Positions 5,985 through 12,801 of a stretch of 12,801 nt of DNA are shown here, one piece after another. Position numbers and translations under genes: made by a program. The DNA is from Spirochaetota bacterium (lineage in GTDB: Bacteria; Spirochaetota; B62-G9), in the NCBI GenBank assembly GCA_026990615.1, contig JALXDB010000403.1:1-12801 (forward strand), written 5' to 3'. The notes under the pieces are model-generated. The model ran no database searches and was not told the origin of the DNA. It saw only the letters and a program-made list of their open reading frames with translations. Position 1 is the first letter of the stretch, and every line of letters starts with the position of its first letter.

Positions 5985-7877
5985 ATGAAAAAATTACCAT
6001 TTTTTAGAATAATCTTAATATTCATACCGGTGCTCTTATTTTATTTAATCACTCCGGCCATTTTTCTCGAGGCATCAAAGTCAAAACAGTCAGAGGAGAT
6101 CCAGAAGTATATTGAGGAGGGGCAGGAGCTTTTTGATAAGGGGGATTATCAGGGTGCTATAGACAAATGGGCTGAAGCTCTTAAGATAGATCCATGGAAC
6201 GAGGAAGTTAAAGGTTTGATTGATAAAGCGTTAAAAAAGATGAGCGGGTATGCTGATGAGCTTAACAGGGCGCTGAAACTGATAAACGAAGGAAAACTCG
6301 ATGAAGCCTCGAAGGTTATTGAGAAACTGGATAAAGTAGTTAAGCCTGAGAATAAAGATGTATACGCTATTTTAAAAAAGAGCAAAGAGATTTTAAAGGA
6401 AAAACAAAAAGAAAAAAAATATATGGATCTACTGAAGAGTGGCGACGAAAGTCTGAAGAAGGGAGAGCTTGAGAAGGCAGAGGAGTACTACAGAAGTGCA
6501 ATGAAACTCTATCCTCAAAGGGATGATGCTAAAACCAGGCTGGCCAAGATCTCCCGGATAAAGGCAGAAAGAGAAAGACAGAGAACAATTCTTGAGTTAA
6601 AAAAGAGGGGAGAAGAGTTATTTGATAACAATGAACTTGAAGAGGCCAGAAAGGTGTGGCAGAAGGTATTGGAGCTTTCCCCTGATGACAGTGAAGCAAA
6701 ACTTTTCCTTTCGAAGATTGATTTTAAACAGAGAGAGAAGGAAAGACTTTTGGCCCTTGGAAGGAGTTATTTTGAAACCGGTGTGCGTCTATTCAAATCT
6801 AAAAAGTATAAAGAGGCTCTTGATCAGTTTGAGAATGCTATAGCGGTAAATTACAATGTTCAGGAGGCTAAAAATTATATCGTTAAGATAAATCAGATAA
6901 TAGCTGAGATCGAAAGAAAAAGGAGTGAGGAGCAGGTTGCAAAGATAGCAGAATACCTCAGAGAAGGGATAAGGCTGTACAATTTAAACAGATTTAAAGA
7001 TGCCTTAAAGGTTTTAAATGAAGGATTAAAATTGGACCCAGAAAACGACCAGATCAAAGAGTATATTGTAAGAGTTTCTGTGGCTATAAAGAGACAGGAG
7101 GAAAAGCGGGTTCCTCCCACCTCGCCTTTTTATCCCCTTGTTGAAAACCTTAAGAGGCTTGGAATACAGGCTTACAAAAATAGAAACTATGGAGAGTCCA
7201 TAAAGTACTGGGAAGAGATACTGCTAATTTTCCCCTTTAATGAGGACGCAAGGATCAATTTAACAAAAACTCTTAAAAGAACAGACCCGAAATTGGCTTC
7301 GGATATATTAAAGGATATGCTGAATGAAGCAAAAGACCTTTTGCAGAGAGGAAAGGACAGGGAGGCATTGGCAAAGGTAAAGACAATACTTGAAGTAGAC
7401 CCGAACTTTTCTGAAGCCAGAGCACTGTTCAAAAAGTTGAATGAGAAGCTTGAATCGAAGAAAAGGATAATAACAGAGGAGATGAAGGAGAAGGCAAAGG
7501 TCCTTTACGATAGGGGTGTTGAAGCCTATCAAAAAGAGGAGCTTGAAAAGGCCATCTCTTTCTGGAAAGAGGCCCTTTCCCTGTATCCTGATTATGTAGA
7601 TGTAAGGATCGCCCTTGCAAGGGCCGAGACCCAGTGGAGGAATTTAAAGAGAATTGGTAAAAAAGGCGGGACAGAAAGTCTTAAGACAGAAGAGATTTCA
7701 ATAAAGATAAAAAAACATTACATAGATGGCCTGAACTACTATATGAACGGCCTTTACAGGGAGGCTATTTCCGAATGGGAACAAATATTAAAGATTAGGC
7801 CTGATGATGAGAAGATTAAACAGAACATAATGAAAGCAAAAAAGAGGCTGGAACTCCAATCTGGACGGGTGAGTTAA
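5985..7877 (+). CDS. Exported tetratricopeptide-repeat protein
   Basis: The N-terminus (MKKLPFFR, then a hydrophobic stretch 9-28) is a signal peptide or an uncleaved membrane anchor, so the rest should be periplasmic or surface-facing. About ten TPR-like helical pairs begin near residues 41, 91, 146, 204, 260, 322, 388, 445, 504 and 577. Typical examples are LFDKGDYQGAIDKWAEALKI and YYMNGLYREAISEWEQILKI, each ending in a Pro or Asp turn. Spacing is 50-73 residues rather than 34, because most pairs are followed by an extra charged helix (for example KAERERQRTILELKK). No catalytic motif is present; TPR arrays bind other proteins. The stop overlaps the next start (TAATG at 7875-7879), implying translational coupling and perhaps a physical partnership with the sensor phosphatase. 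The ribosome binding site is weak (GGGA, 4 bases before ATG). Confidence 0.88.
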   Translation: MKKLPFFRIILIFIPVLLFYLITPAIFLEASKSKQSEEIQKYIEEGQELFDKGDYQGAIDKWAEALKIDPWNEEVKGLIDKALKKMSGYADELNRALKLINEGKLDEASKVIEKLDKVVKPENKDVYAILKKSKEILKEKQKEKKYMDLLKSGDESLKKGELEKAEEYYRSAMKLYPQRDDAKTRLAKISRIKAERERQRTILELKKRGEELFDNNELEEARKVWQKVLELSPDDSEAKLFLSKIDFKQREKERLLALGRSYFETGVRLFKSKKYKEALDQFENAIAVNYNVQEAKNYIVKINQIIAEIERKRSEEQVAKIAEYLREGIRLYNLNRFKDALKVLNEGLKLDPENDQIKEYIVRVSVAIKRQEEKRVPPTSPFYPLVENLKRLGIQAYKNRNYGESIKYWEEILLIFPFNEDARINLTKTLKRTDPKLASDILKDMLNEAKDLLQRGKDREALAKVKTILEVDPNFSEARALFKKLNEKLESKKRIITEEMKEKAKVLYDRGVEAYQKEELEKAISFWKEALSLYPDYVDVRIALARAETQWRNLKRIGKKGGTESLKTEEISIKIKKHYIDGLNYYMNGLYREAISEWEQILKIRPDDEKIKQNIMKAKKRLELQSGRVS

Positions 7878-10800
7878 TGCACATTAATCATAAGATTAGG
7901 GTTTTTATCTATCTGATAGCTGTTGTTTTAATTTTAGCAATACATTCTGAACTTGTTACTGCCAGGGATTACTGGGATTTTCCTGCAACCATACAGAGAG
8001 CTGTAGAAGGTAGAGAGTACAGTGATTTAAAGATCGTATCTAGTCCAGAAGGCTACTTCATCTTCTATAAGAAAAAAGCGGGTGATAAATACTACATCGA
8101 ATACTTTATAACCAGTAATAACATCAAAGGTAATATTCAAAATTTTATAGGTCCCAAGACTACAGGAATTTCCATAGATGCTGTAGCTGGTTTTATCCCC
8201 CAGTACGATGCTGTAATGTATGATCGCCGACTATTTTTGGTATGGGATAATCTTGATGGATCTTTGAAGATAGCCGAAAAAAGGGGAAACAGGTGGAAGG
8301 AAAAGGTTATAAAAACCGGTAAAAGCTTCTGCTTTCGACCCTCTTTGTTCAATATCATGAACAGGTTGTTTTTAACATACCATACAGAATCGGAAGGCAG
8401 AAGAATTGATTTCTTTATCCTTGAACTCGATCGTAATCTGGATATTCTTGGGGTTCCCTATAGAATTGCAAAGAACTTTGCAGGTTCTTTTTTCCCATAT
8501 ATGTACTATTACGGATCAAAGTACTACTGCGTATGGCAGAGCAGGCCGTTTACGGAAAAAGAAACGCCCGTCTTTAATATCTATATGTCTTTTTCCGGAA
8601 ATGGGAATGTCTGGGGAGAACCGGTTAATCTCACAGAAGAGCTTCCAGGTGAGAAGAAAGAGCCGGAAGTTTATATCGAAGGAAATAAGTTCATACTGAT
8701 CTATAAAAGTGACAGGGACGGTACTTGGGGGTTGTATTCCCGACAATATACCCCCACTGGAAGACCTTTGAGTGAAGATAATAAGCTGAATGATTCAATG
8801 GTGAATGTGATAGGGTACCAGCCTGTGGGAATTGGTGGAGTTAGATACGTATTTTATACCGATTGCAGGGATGGTCAGGAGAAAATATACTATGTTAAAG
8901 AACAATCCAATAAACTTAAACACTTAGGACCGCTGAAAACAGGTAAATTTCCTGTACACAGCTTTTCGGTTTTAAAGGATAAGGATAAACCGTACGTCTT
9001 TTATGCTACGAAGGGTGAAATAGGATATATCGGTCCTGATATGCATGTTCTCCCACCGAAACTTGCCCCTTTAAAGAACAACCTTGTAGGCAGGGGGGGA
9101 GTCAAGATAAAGTGGACCCAGCCTGAGGATTCGTCGGGAATAGAGGGTTTTTGTTATATAGTAACGGATAAACAAGATGTCGAACCCGAGCTTGTCAATC
9201 TTTCCCCTGAGGTGAGGGAGCTGAAGGTTATTTCAACTAAAGAAGGGGTAGAGTATTTTAAAATAAGGAGCAAGGATAGGGCCGGCAATATTTCAAGTAC
9301 TGTGGCACTGAAGTTAAAGTTTGATCTAACCCCGCCGGACAGTCCTGTTATAGTTCCCCAGAATCTCGGACCAGATGGATATTTTAAGGACAATACACCG
9401 TATCTCAAATGGAGTGTTAAATCTAAAGATGTAGCCGGTTTTAACTATGTAATATCGAAAAGGGCTGTAAATATTAAAAAGTCAAGGATAAGAACGAAAA
9501 GAAACAAAATAATCATAAGGAATCTTGGCCCGGGAGTATGGTATTTTAACCTTGCAGCCGTTGATAAAGCAGGGAATATATCAGGTACAGCTCATTTGAA
9601 GTTTAAGATTAAGAAGATACCGGTAGTTGTTCAGAAGGTTAAAAAAGAGAAAAAAATTATAAAAAGACCATGGATAATCAGCCGGGAGGTATTTGTTGAA
9701 AGTCCTGTTTTAAGCAGCCTGCTCTATCTGTTACTTTTTAGTCTTGCTGTAATTATTACAATAGCACTTTACTCATTCATTTATGAAATGTTAAGAAAGA
9801 GGAAAGGGAAAATGGAAGAACTTGATACATATTTTCAGGCAAGAAAGAGAAAAATCGGGTTGAGATTTAAATTCAGTGCTTTGATTGCATCTCTTATTCT
9901 AATTTTGACCGTTGGTATAAGCGGAGTGCTGAGTTATGTAACAATTGAGAAGGAGAAGACAGCTCTTTCCGAGCAGATGATAGATAAAGCAAAAATAACC
10001 CTCGAAAATATTACAAATGTTGCAAGGGAAGGATTGTTAAGTAATGATGAGCTGCTCCTTGTTTCAATTATAGCCCGAACTATGAAGAATAAGGATATCA
10101 AATATACGGTAATCCTCGATACACAGAACAGAGTTGTTGCTCATTCTGATATTAAAGAAAAGGGGAAGATATACAGGGACAGCTTTACTATCGAGGCTTC
10201 TAAATCCAACAGAATGATAATCAGGCCCAATTTTGATCCAAAACACCTTGCCCGTCTGTACGATCTTGCGTCACCTGTATTTTTCGCTAAGAAGAGGATA
10301 GGTACTGTTCGGATTGGTTATTCTACGGAAAGTATTTTTAAAGCTATAGAGGATACAAAGAGAAACAGTATATATAGCACGATTGTTGTTACTGTTGTCA
10401 CGCTTTTAATAGGTATTCTGGGTGCTATTATAATGGCCACAATAACAATAAAGCCGATAAAGGTTCTTGCTGAAGGGGCCTACAGAATAGGAAGCGGAGA
10501 CCTGGATTACAAGATTTATGTGAAGAGCAGGGATGAAATAGGTCTGCTGGCCGATGAGTTTAACAGGATGACCGAAAGGCTGAAAGAGTATCAGAAGGAG
10601 ATGGAAAAGAAGGCCAAACTCGATGAGCAGCTTGAAATTGCAAGAAGTATCCAACAAAATTTAATACCAGGTGAGGTAATAGATAACGAGTTTGTGAGTA
10701 TCGGTGGATTCTATAAGGCAGCAGCAGGAGTGGGCGGAGATTACTACGACTACATCATGAAGAGCGAAAAGTACGGCTTGATTATAAGTGACGTGGCCGG

Positions 10801-11353
10801 TAAGGGGGTTCCAGCATCATTGATGATGACAATGATAAGGACTGTTTTCAGATCTTTGATAAACTCGGGGGTGATGTATCCTCCCAGGGTTGTAACATTG
10901 ATAAACAACACCCTGATATCCGATATTTCAGCTGATAGATTCGCAACTCTTCTATTCGGGACTTACGATAGTAAAAGAAAACTGTTTCAATACACAAATG
11001 CAGGTTACGGACCTATTCTCCTCTATAGAAAAGACAAGAACAGCTGTTTTCTTGTTGAACCCGAAAAGAGTTCAATTCCAATAGGTGTTATGCCTGATGT
11101 GGAATACATGGAAGAACCTGCCATCAGAATGAAGAGTGGAGACGCATTGATACTGTTTACAGATGGAATACATGAGGCGAGAAATGAGAGGGAGGAGGAG
11201 TACGGAATGGCAAGGCTAGCCGAGATTATTCCAAAGTTTGCAGACAACAGAGCAATTGATATTGCAAATCATATAATTCAGGATGTGATGAGTTTTGTGG
11301 GGAATGCCGAGCAGTACGACGATATGACCCTTCTCGTTTTAAAGGTGAAATGA
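7877..11353 (+). CDS. Multidomain membrane sensor with C-terminal PP2C/SpoIIE (RsbU-like) phosphatase
   Basis: A 1158-residue protein. Residues 8-24 are a signal peptide. Residues 35-395 hold repeated beta-strand units (RLFLVWDNLDGSLKIA, RLFLTYHTESEG, KFILIYKSDRDGTWGLY, RYVFYTDCRDGQEKIYYV) that look like a sialidase-type beta-propeller. Two Ig/FN3-like domains follow (about 400-482 and 487-578, each with a KDRAGNIS/DKAGNIS motif). The first transmembrane helix is near 612-636, then a short basic cytoplasmic stretch, a second helix near 667-688, an extracytoplasmic sensor of Cache type (about 690-828), a third helix (832-854), HAMP (about 855-905) and a coiled coil (905-925). The phosphatase (925-1158) has metal-site motifs GVGGDYYD (951-958), SDVAGKGVPA (971-980), LFTDGIHE (1093-1100) and QYDDMTLL (1146-1153). 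All expected Asp residues are present, so it should be active. The likely substrate is the phosphorylated STAS protein encoded next; what it senses is unknown. Confidence 0.88.
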   Translation: MHINHKIRVFIYLIAVVLILAIHSELVTARDYWDFPATIQRAVEGREYSDLKIVSSPEGYFIFYKKKAGDKYYIEYFITSNNIKGNIQNFIGPKTTGISIDAVAGFIPQYDAVMYDRRLFLVWDNLDGSLKIAEKRGNRWKEKVIKTGKSFCFRPSLFNIMNRLFLTYHTESEGRRIDFFILELDRNLDILGVPYRIAKNFAGSFFPYMYYYGSKYYCVWQSRPFTEKETPVFNIYMSFSGNGNVWGEPVNLTEELPGEKKEPEVYIEGNKFILIYKSDRDGTWGLYSRQYTPTGRPLSEDNKLNDSMVNVIGYQPVGIGGVRYVFYTDCRDGQEKIYYVKEQSNKLKHLGPLKTGKFPVHSFSVLKDKDKPYVFYATKGEIGYIGPDMHVLPPKLAPLKNNLVGRGGVKIKWTQPEDSSGIEGFCYIVTDKQDVEPELVNLSPEVRELKVISTKEGVEYFKIRSKDRAGNISSTVALKLKFDLTPPDSPVIVPQNLGPDGYFKDNTPYLKWSVKSKDVAGFNYVISKRAVNIKKSRIRTKRNKIIIRNLGPGVWYFNLAAVDKAGNISGTAHLKFKIKKIPVVVQKVKKEKKIIKRPWIISREVFVESPVLSSLLYLLLFSLAVIITIALYSFIYEMLRKRKGKMEELDTYFQARKRKIGLRFKFSALIASLILILTVGISGVLSYVTIEKEKTALSEQMIDKAKITLENITNVAREGLLSNDELLLVSIIARTMKNKDIKYTVILDTQNRVVAHSDIKEKGKIYRDSFTIEASKSNRMIIRPNFDPKHLARLYDLASPVFFAKKRIGTVRIGYSTESIFKAIEDTKRNSIYSTIVVTVVTLLIGILGAIIMATITIKPIKVLAEGAYRIGSGDLDYKIYVKSRDEIGLLADEFNRMTERLKEYQKEMEKKAKLDEQLEIARSIQQNLIPGEVIDNEFVSIGGFYKAAAGVGGDYYDYIMKSEKYGLIISDVAGKGVPASLMMTMIRTVFRSLINSGVMYPPRVVTLINNTLISDISADRFATLLFGTYDSKRKLFQYTNAGYGPILLYRKDKNSCFLVEPEKSSIPIGVMPDVEYMEEPAIRMKSGDALILFTDGIHEARNEREEEYGMARLAEIIPKFADNRAIDIANHIIQDVMSFVGNAEQYDDMTLLVLKVK

Positions 11354-11471
11354 TAAAATAAATATCAAATTATTTTGAAAATTGATGTCCACTATCATAT
11401 AATTATTTATGATAAAGACGTTAGTGTTGTAGGTAGTTTAAAATCAAAAAGTAATTTGAATGAGGAAAGGC

Positions 11472-12041
11472 ATGGAGGAGATCAATATCAAAGATTCGCT
11501 GAAGATTACTCCTATACAAATTGGAGGGGACCCGGGAAAGATTCAGCTCGTTCTTAATGGCTATCTTGACACCTACAATTCGCCGGAGTTTCAGTCCCAT
11601 ATAAACAATCTGATAGATTCGAATGTGAAATATCTGGTATTCAACTGCAATGGGCTTACCTATATAAGCAGTACGGGAATTGGGGCCTTTACCTCCTTCT
11701 TGAAAAAGTTGAAACAGAAAAAAGGTGATATGGTTTTATTTGGGCTTCAGAGCAAAGTAATGGAGGTGTTTGAACTCCTCGGTTTTACAAAATTTTTCAA
11801 GATTGCTGTGGACTTGAATGAAGCACTGAGCATGCTGGGACATGATGTAGCGGCCAAATCCACACCGGAAAAGAAAGAGGATGTTGAAAGCGTGGAAGAA
11901 GCAGAGGATATATTTCCCCTTGTATTTAAATGCCCCCACTGTGGTAAGAAGTTGAAAACCTCAAAACCTGGAAAGTTTAAATGCTCTGGTTGCGGTGGAA
12001 TTTTCACAGTTTCAGATGAGGGAAAAGTAGAGCCAGTTTAA
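11472..12041 (+). CDS. STAS-domain anti-anti-sigma-like protein with C-terminal zinc ribbon
   Basis: Residues 1-122 are a STAS domain of the RsbV/SpoIIAA type: strand KIQLVLNGYLDTYNSPEF, then LVFNCNGLTYISSTGIGAF (55-73), in which Ser67 of the S-T-G motif aligns with the serine phosphorylated in RsbV. After an acidic linker (132-147) come CPHC (154-157) and CSGC (171-174) in a beta-rich context, a four-cysteine zinc ribbon of about 30 residues that RsbV and SpoIIAA lack. The expected role is to bind the neighbouring ATPase when dephosphorylated. The ribbon may add contact with protein, RNA polymerase or nucleic acid (inference). I place the start at ATG 11472 because GAGGAAAGG lies just upstream; an in-frame ATG at 11460 adds four residues but has no ribosome binding site. 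It lies 118 bases after the phosphatase gene and may have a promoter of its own. Confidence 0.88.
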   Translation: MEEINIKDSLKITPIQIGGDPGKIQLVLNGYLDTYNSPEFQSHINNLIDSNVKYLVFNCNGLTYISSTGIGAFTSFLKKLKQKKGDMVLFGLQSKVMEVFELLGFTKFFKIAVDLNEALSMLGHDVAAKSTPEKKEDVESVEEAEDIFPLVFKCPHCGKKLKTSKPGKFKCSGCGGIFTVSDEGKVEPV

Positions 12042-12063
12042 AAATATATTTGGAGATTCTTTG

Positions 12064-12486
12064 ATGGATGACAATAAGATATATCTAAAATCCAATTTGA
12101 TGAATCTTGCGAAAGCGAGAGATTTTATTTCAAAAAAGGCCAGGGAGTATGGAGCATCTGAATCTGATATAACAAAGATAGAGATTTCATGCGATGAATG
12201 GAGCGCCAATATAATAGAGCATGCCCTCGGGAACAATTCAGATAGAGGATTTTCCATAGAAGTTAAGTATGACAATGGAAAGCTTTACATTATATACGAG
12301 CATGAGGGGGAGATGTTCAATCCTATAGAGCAGGAAGAGGTTAACCTGGATGATCATTTTTCGGAGTCAAAGGAGAGAGGATTGGGAATATATATAATGC
12401 GCGAAATGATGGACGAAATACACTACGAGTATATTGACAACAGGATTAACAGACTAACTCTTGTAAAATATATAAATCAGCAGTAG
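12064..12486 (+). CDS. RsbW-like anti-sigma factor / serine kinase (HATPase_c fold)
   Basis: A 140-residue protein of the GHKL ATPase fold. The N-box reads DEWSANIIEHA (44-54), with Glu45, Asn49 and His53 spaced as in RsbW (E-x3-N-x3-H). The G2 box is ERGLGIYIMREMMDEI (104-119). At the G1 box, where family members usually have D-x-G-x-x-F, the sequence is EHEGEMFNP (79-87): Gly82 and Phe85 are kept but the adenine-binding Asp position is His80. The expected role is to phosphorylate the neighbouring STAS protein and hold a sigma factor or other target. The G1 change leaves ATP binding uncertain. GGAG at 12052-12055 supports ATG 12064; a TTG directly before it (12061) is a less likely start. 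It begins 22 bases after the STAS gene, indicating co-transcription. Confidence 0.88.
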   Translation: MDDNKIYLKSNLMNLAKARDFISKKAREYGASESDITKIEISCDEWSANIIEHALGNNSDRGFSIEVKYDNGKLYIIYEHEGEMFNPIEQEEVNLDDHFSESKERGLGIYIMREMMDEIHYEYIDNRINRLTLVKYINQQ

Positions 12487-12510
12487 ACGTTACCGGTTGT
12501 ACCAGCTATT

Positions 12511-12633
12511 TTACAGAAGTTTCAGGCTTATTTTGATTTTTCTTAATATACTCTGGTAAGTAAACCCCAAGTCTTCAACAATACTTTTTATATCTGGTAT
12601 GTCTTTCTCTGTAATATGACCTGGGTTTTCAAA
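12511..12633 (-). pseudogene. Possible gene remnant: 40-codon open frame without a start codon
   Basis: The minus strand is open between TAA at 12636-12634 and TAA at 12513-12511. It has no ATG. The translation includes ENPGHITEKDIPDIKS and VEDLGFTYQSILRK, which look more protein-like than random AT-rich sequence (amphipathic, few rare residues). I do not recognise the family. It could be the 3' end of a decayed gene or chance. Confidence 0.2.
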
Positions 12634-12734
12634 TTAGGTATATAGTTTTGCCTATTTCTAAAATTATAAAGAGAACGGTAAAATGACCTTCTTTAAACAT
12701 AGTCTCAAAATGTTTTTACTTTTTTAGTAAAGAA

Positions 12735-12776
12735 ATTATGCCTGGTTTTATGATATTAGTCATATATAGGCATAAT
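12735..12776. repeat. Nested inverted repeat
   Basis: ATTATGCCT (12735-12743) and AGGCATAAT (12768-12776) are perfect 9-base inverted repeats. Inside them, TATGA (12749-12753) and TCATA (12760-12764) form a second, co-axial pair. The whole could fold as an interrupted hairpin or serve as a dimeric protein site. There is no T-run directly after it, so it is not a standard terminator. Confidence 0.5.
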
Positions 12777-12801
12777 AATACTTATATATGCAATATAATT
12801 C

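Larger units (their letters stand above)
12487..12801. other. AT-rich 3' region without a convincing gene
   Basis: About 315 bases follow the RsbW-like gene. I see no long open frame on either strand and no clear intrinsic terminator directly after the gene. The stretch contains a short minus-strand open frame (12511-12633), a weak hairpin with T-rich loop (TTTACT 12715-12720 with AGTAAA 12726-12731) and a nested inverted repeat near the end. Its base composition is more AT-rich than that of the genes. Confidence 0.6.

Noticed and set aside
11375..11557. A 60-codon + strand frame between the phosphatase and STAS genes
   Set aside because: It starts without a ribosome binding site, runs into the STAS gene in another frame, and its translation shows no feature; the ribosome binding site in the area serves ATG 11472.
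12708..12732. T-rich hairpin (TTTACT/AGTAAA) as a terminator for the signalling operon
   Set aside because: The stem is only six AT-rich pairs with the T-run in the loop instead of after the stem, and it lies over 200 bases past the last gene; it does not fit an intrinsic terminator.
1..12801. CRISPR arrays, tRNA or rRNA genes, insertion sequences or phage genes
   Set aside because: No regularly spaced direct repeats, cloverleaf-like sequences, transposase motifs or phage-type genes were seen on either strand.

Overview
The window is about 12.8 kb of AT-leaning, gene-dense bacterial DNA. The organism looks like a diderm bacterium of uncertain phylum: it has a lipoprotein, large exported or periplasmic domains, SpoIIE/RsbU-type signalling and a type I-beta DAHP synthase of the Thermotoga kind. 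Nothing here (no rRNA, tRNA or clade-specific gene) fixes the taxon. Spirochaete-like, deltaproteobacterial or candidate-phylum lineages are all possible.

Left part (1-3864, + strand): the 3' end of a polytopic membrane protein gene, then an aromatic amino acid unit. The unit starts with a 25-codon leader peptide carrying a run of Tyr and Phe codons. The leader is followed by mutually exclusive protector, antiterminator and terminator RNA hairpins, then DAHP synthase (aroF) and an ACT-domain prephenate dehydrogenase (tyrA), with an NlpC/P60-like lipoprotein gene close behind. The leader makes this look like a ribosome-mediated transcription attenuator that senses charged tRNA-Tyr, and perhaps tRNA-Phe. 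Both enzymes also carry amino-acid-binding-type domains, so control by tyrosine is probably exerted on both transcription and enzyme activity.

Middle part (3943-5984): a J-domain protein of unknown role (+) converges on and overlaps a Cof-type HAD phosphatase (-). An AT-rich divergent intergenic region of about 240 bp follows and must hold the promoters for the HAD gene and for the next operon.

Right part (5985-12486, + strand): a signalling cassette. An exported TPR-repeat protein is translationally coupled (TAATG) to a 1158-residue membrane protein. That protein joins a predicted periplasmic beta-propeller and two Ig/FN3-like domains to a second membrane module with an extracytoplasmic sensor, HAMP domain and C-terminal PP2C/SpoIIE phosphatase. 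Next come a STAS anti-anti-sigma-like protein with a C-terminal zinc ribbon and an RsbW-like ATPase with an altered G1 box. These are the phosphatase, antagonist and kinase parts of a partner switch that could read an envelope signal. No sigma factor or other final target is encoded in the window.

The last 315 bp hold no convincing gene. They are AT-rich, with a nested inverted repeat and a short open frame on the minus strand that may be a gene remnant.
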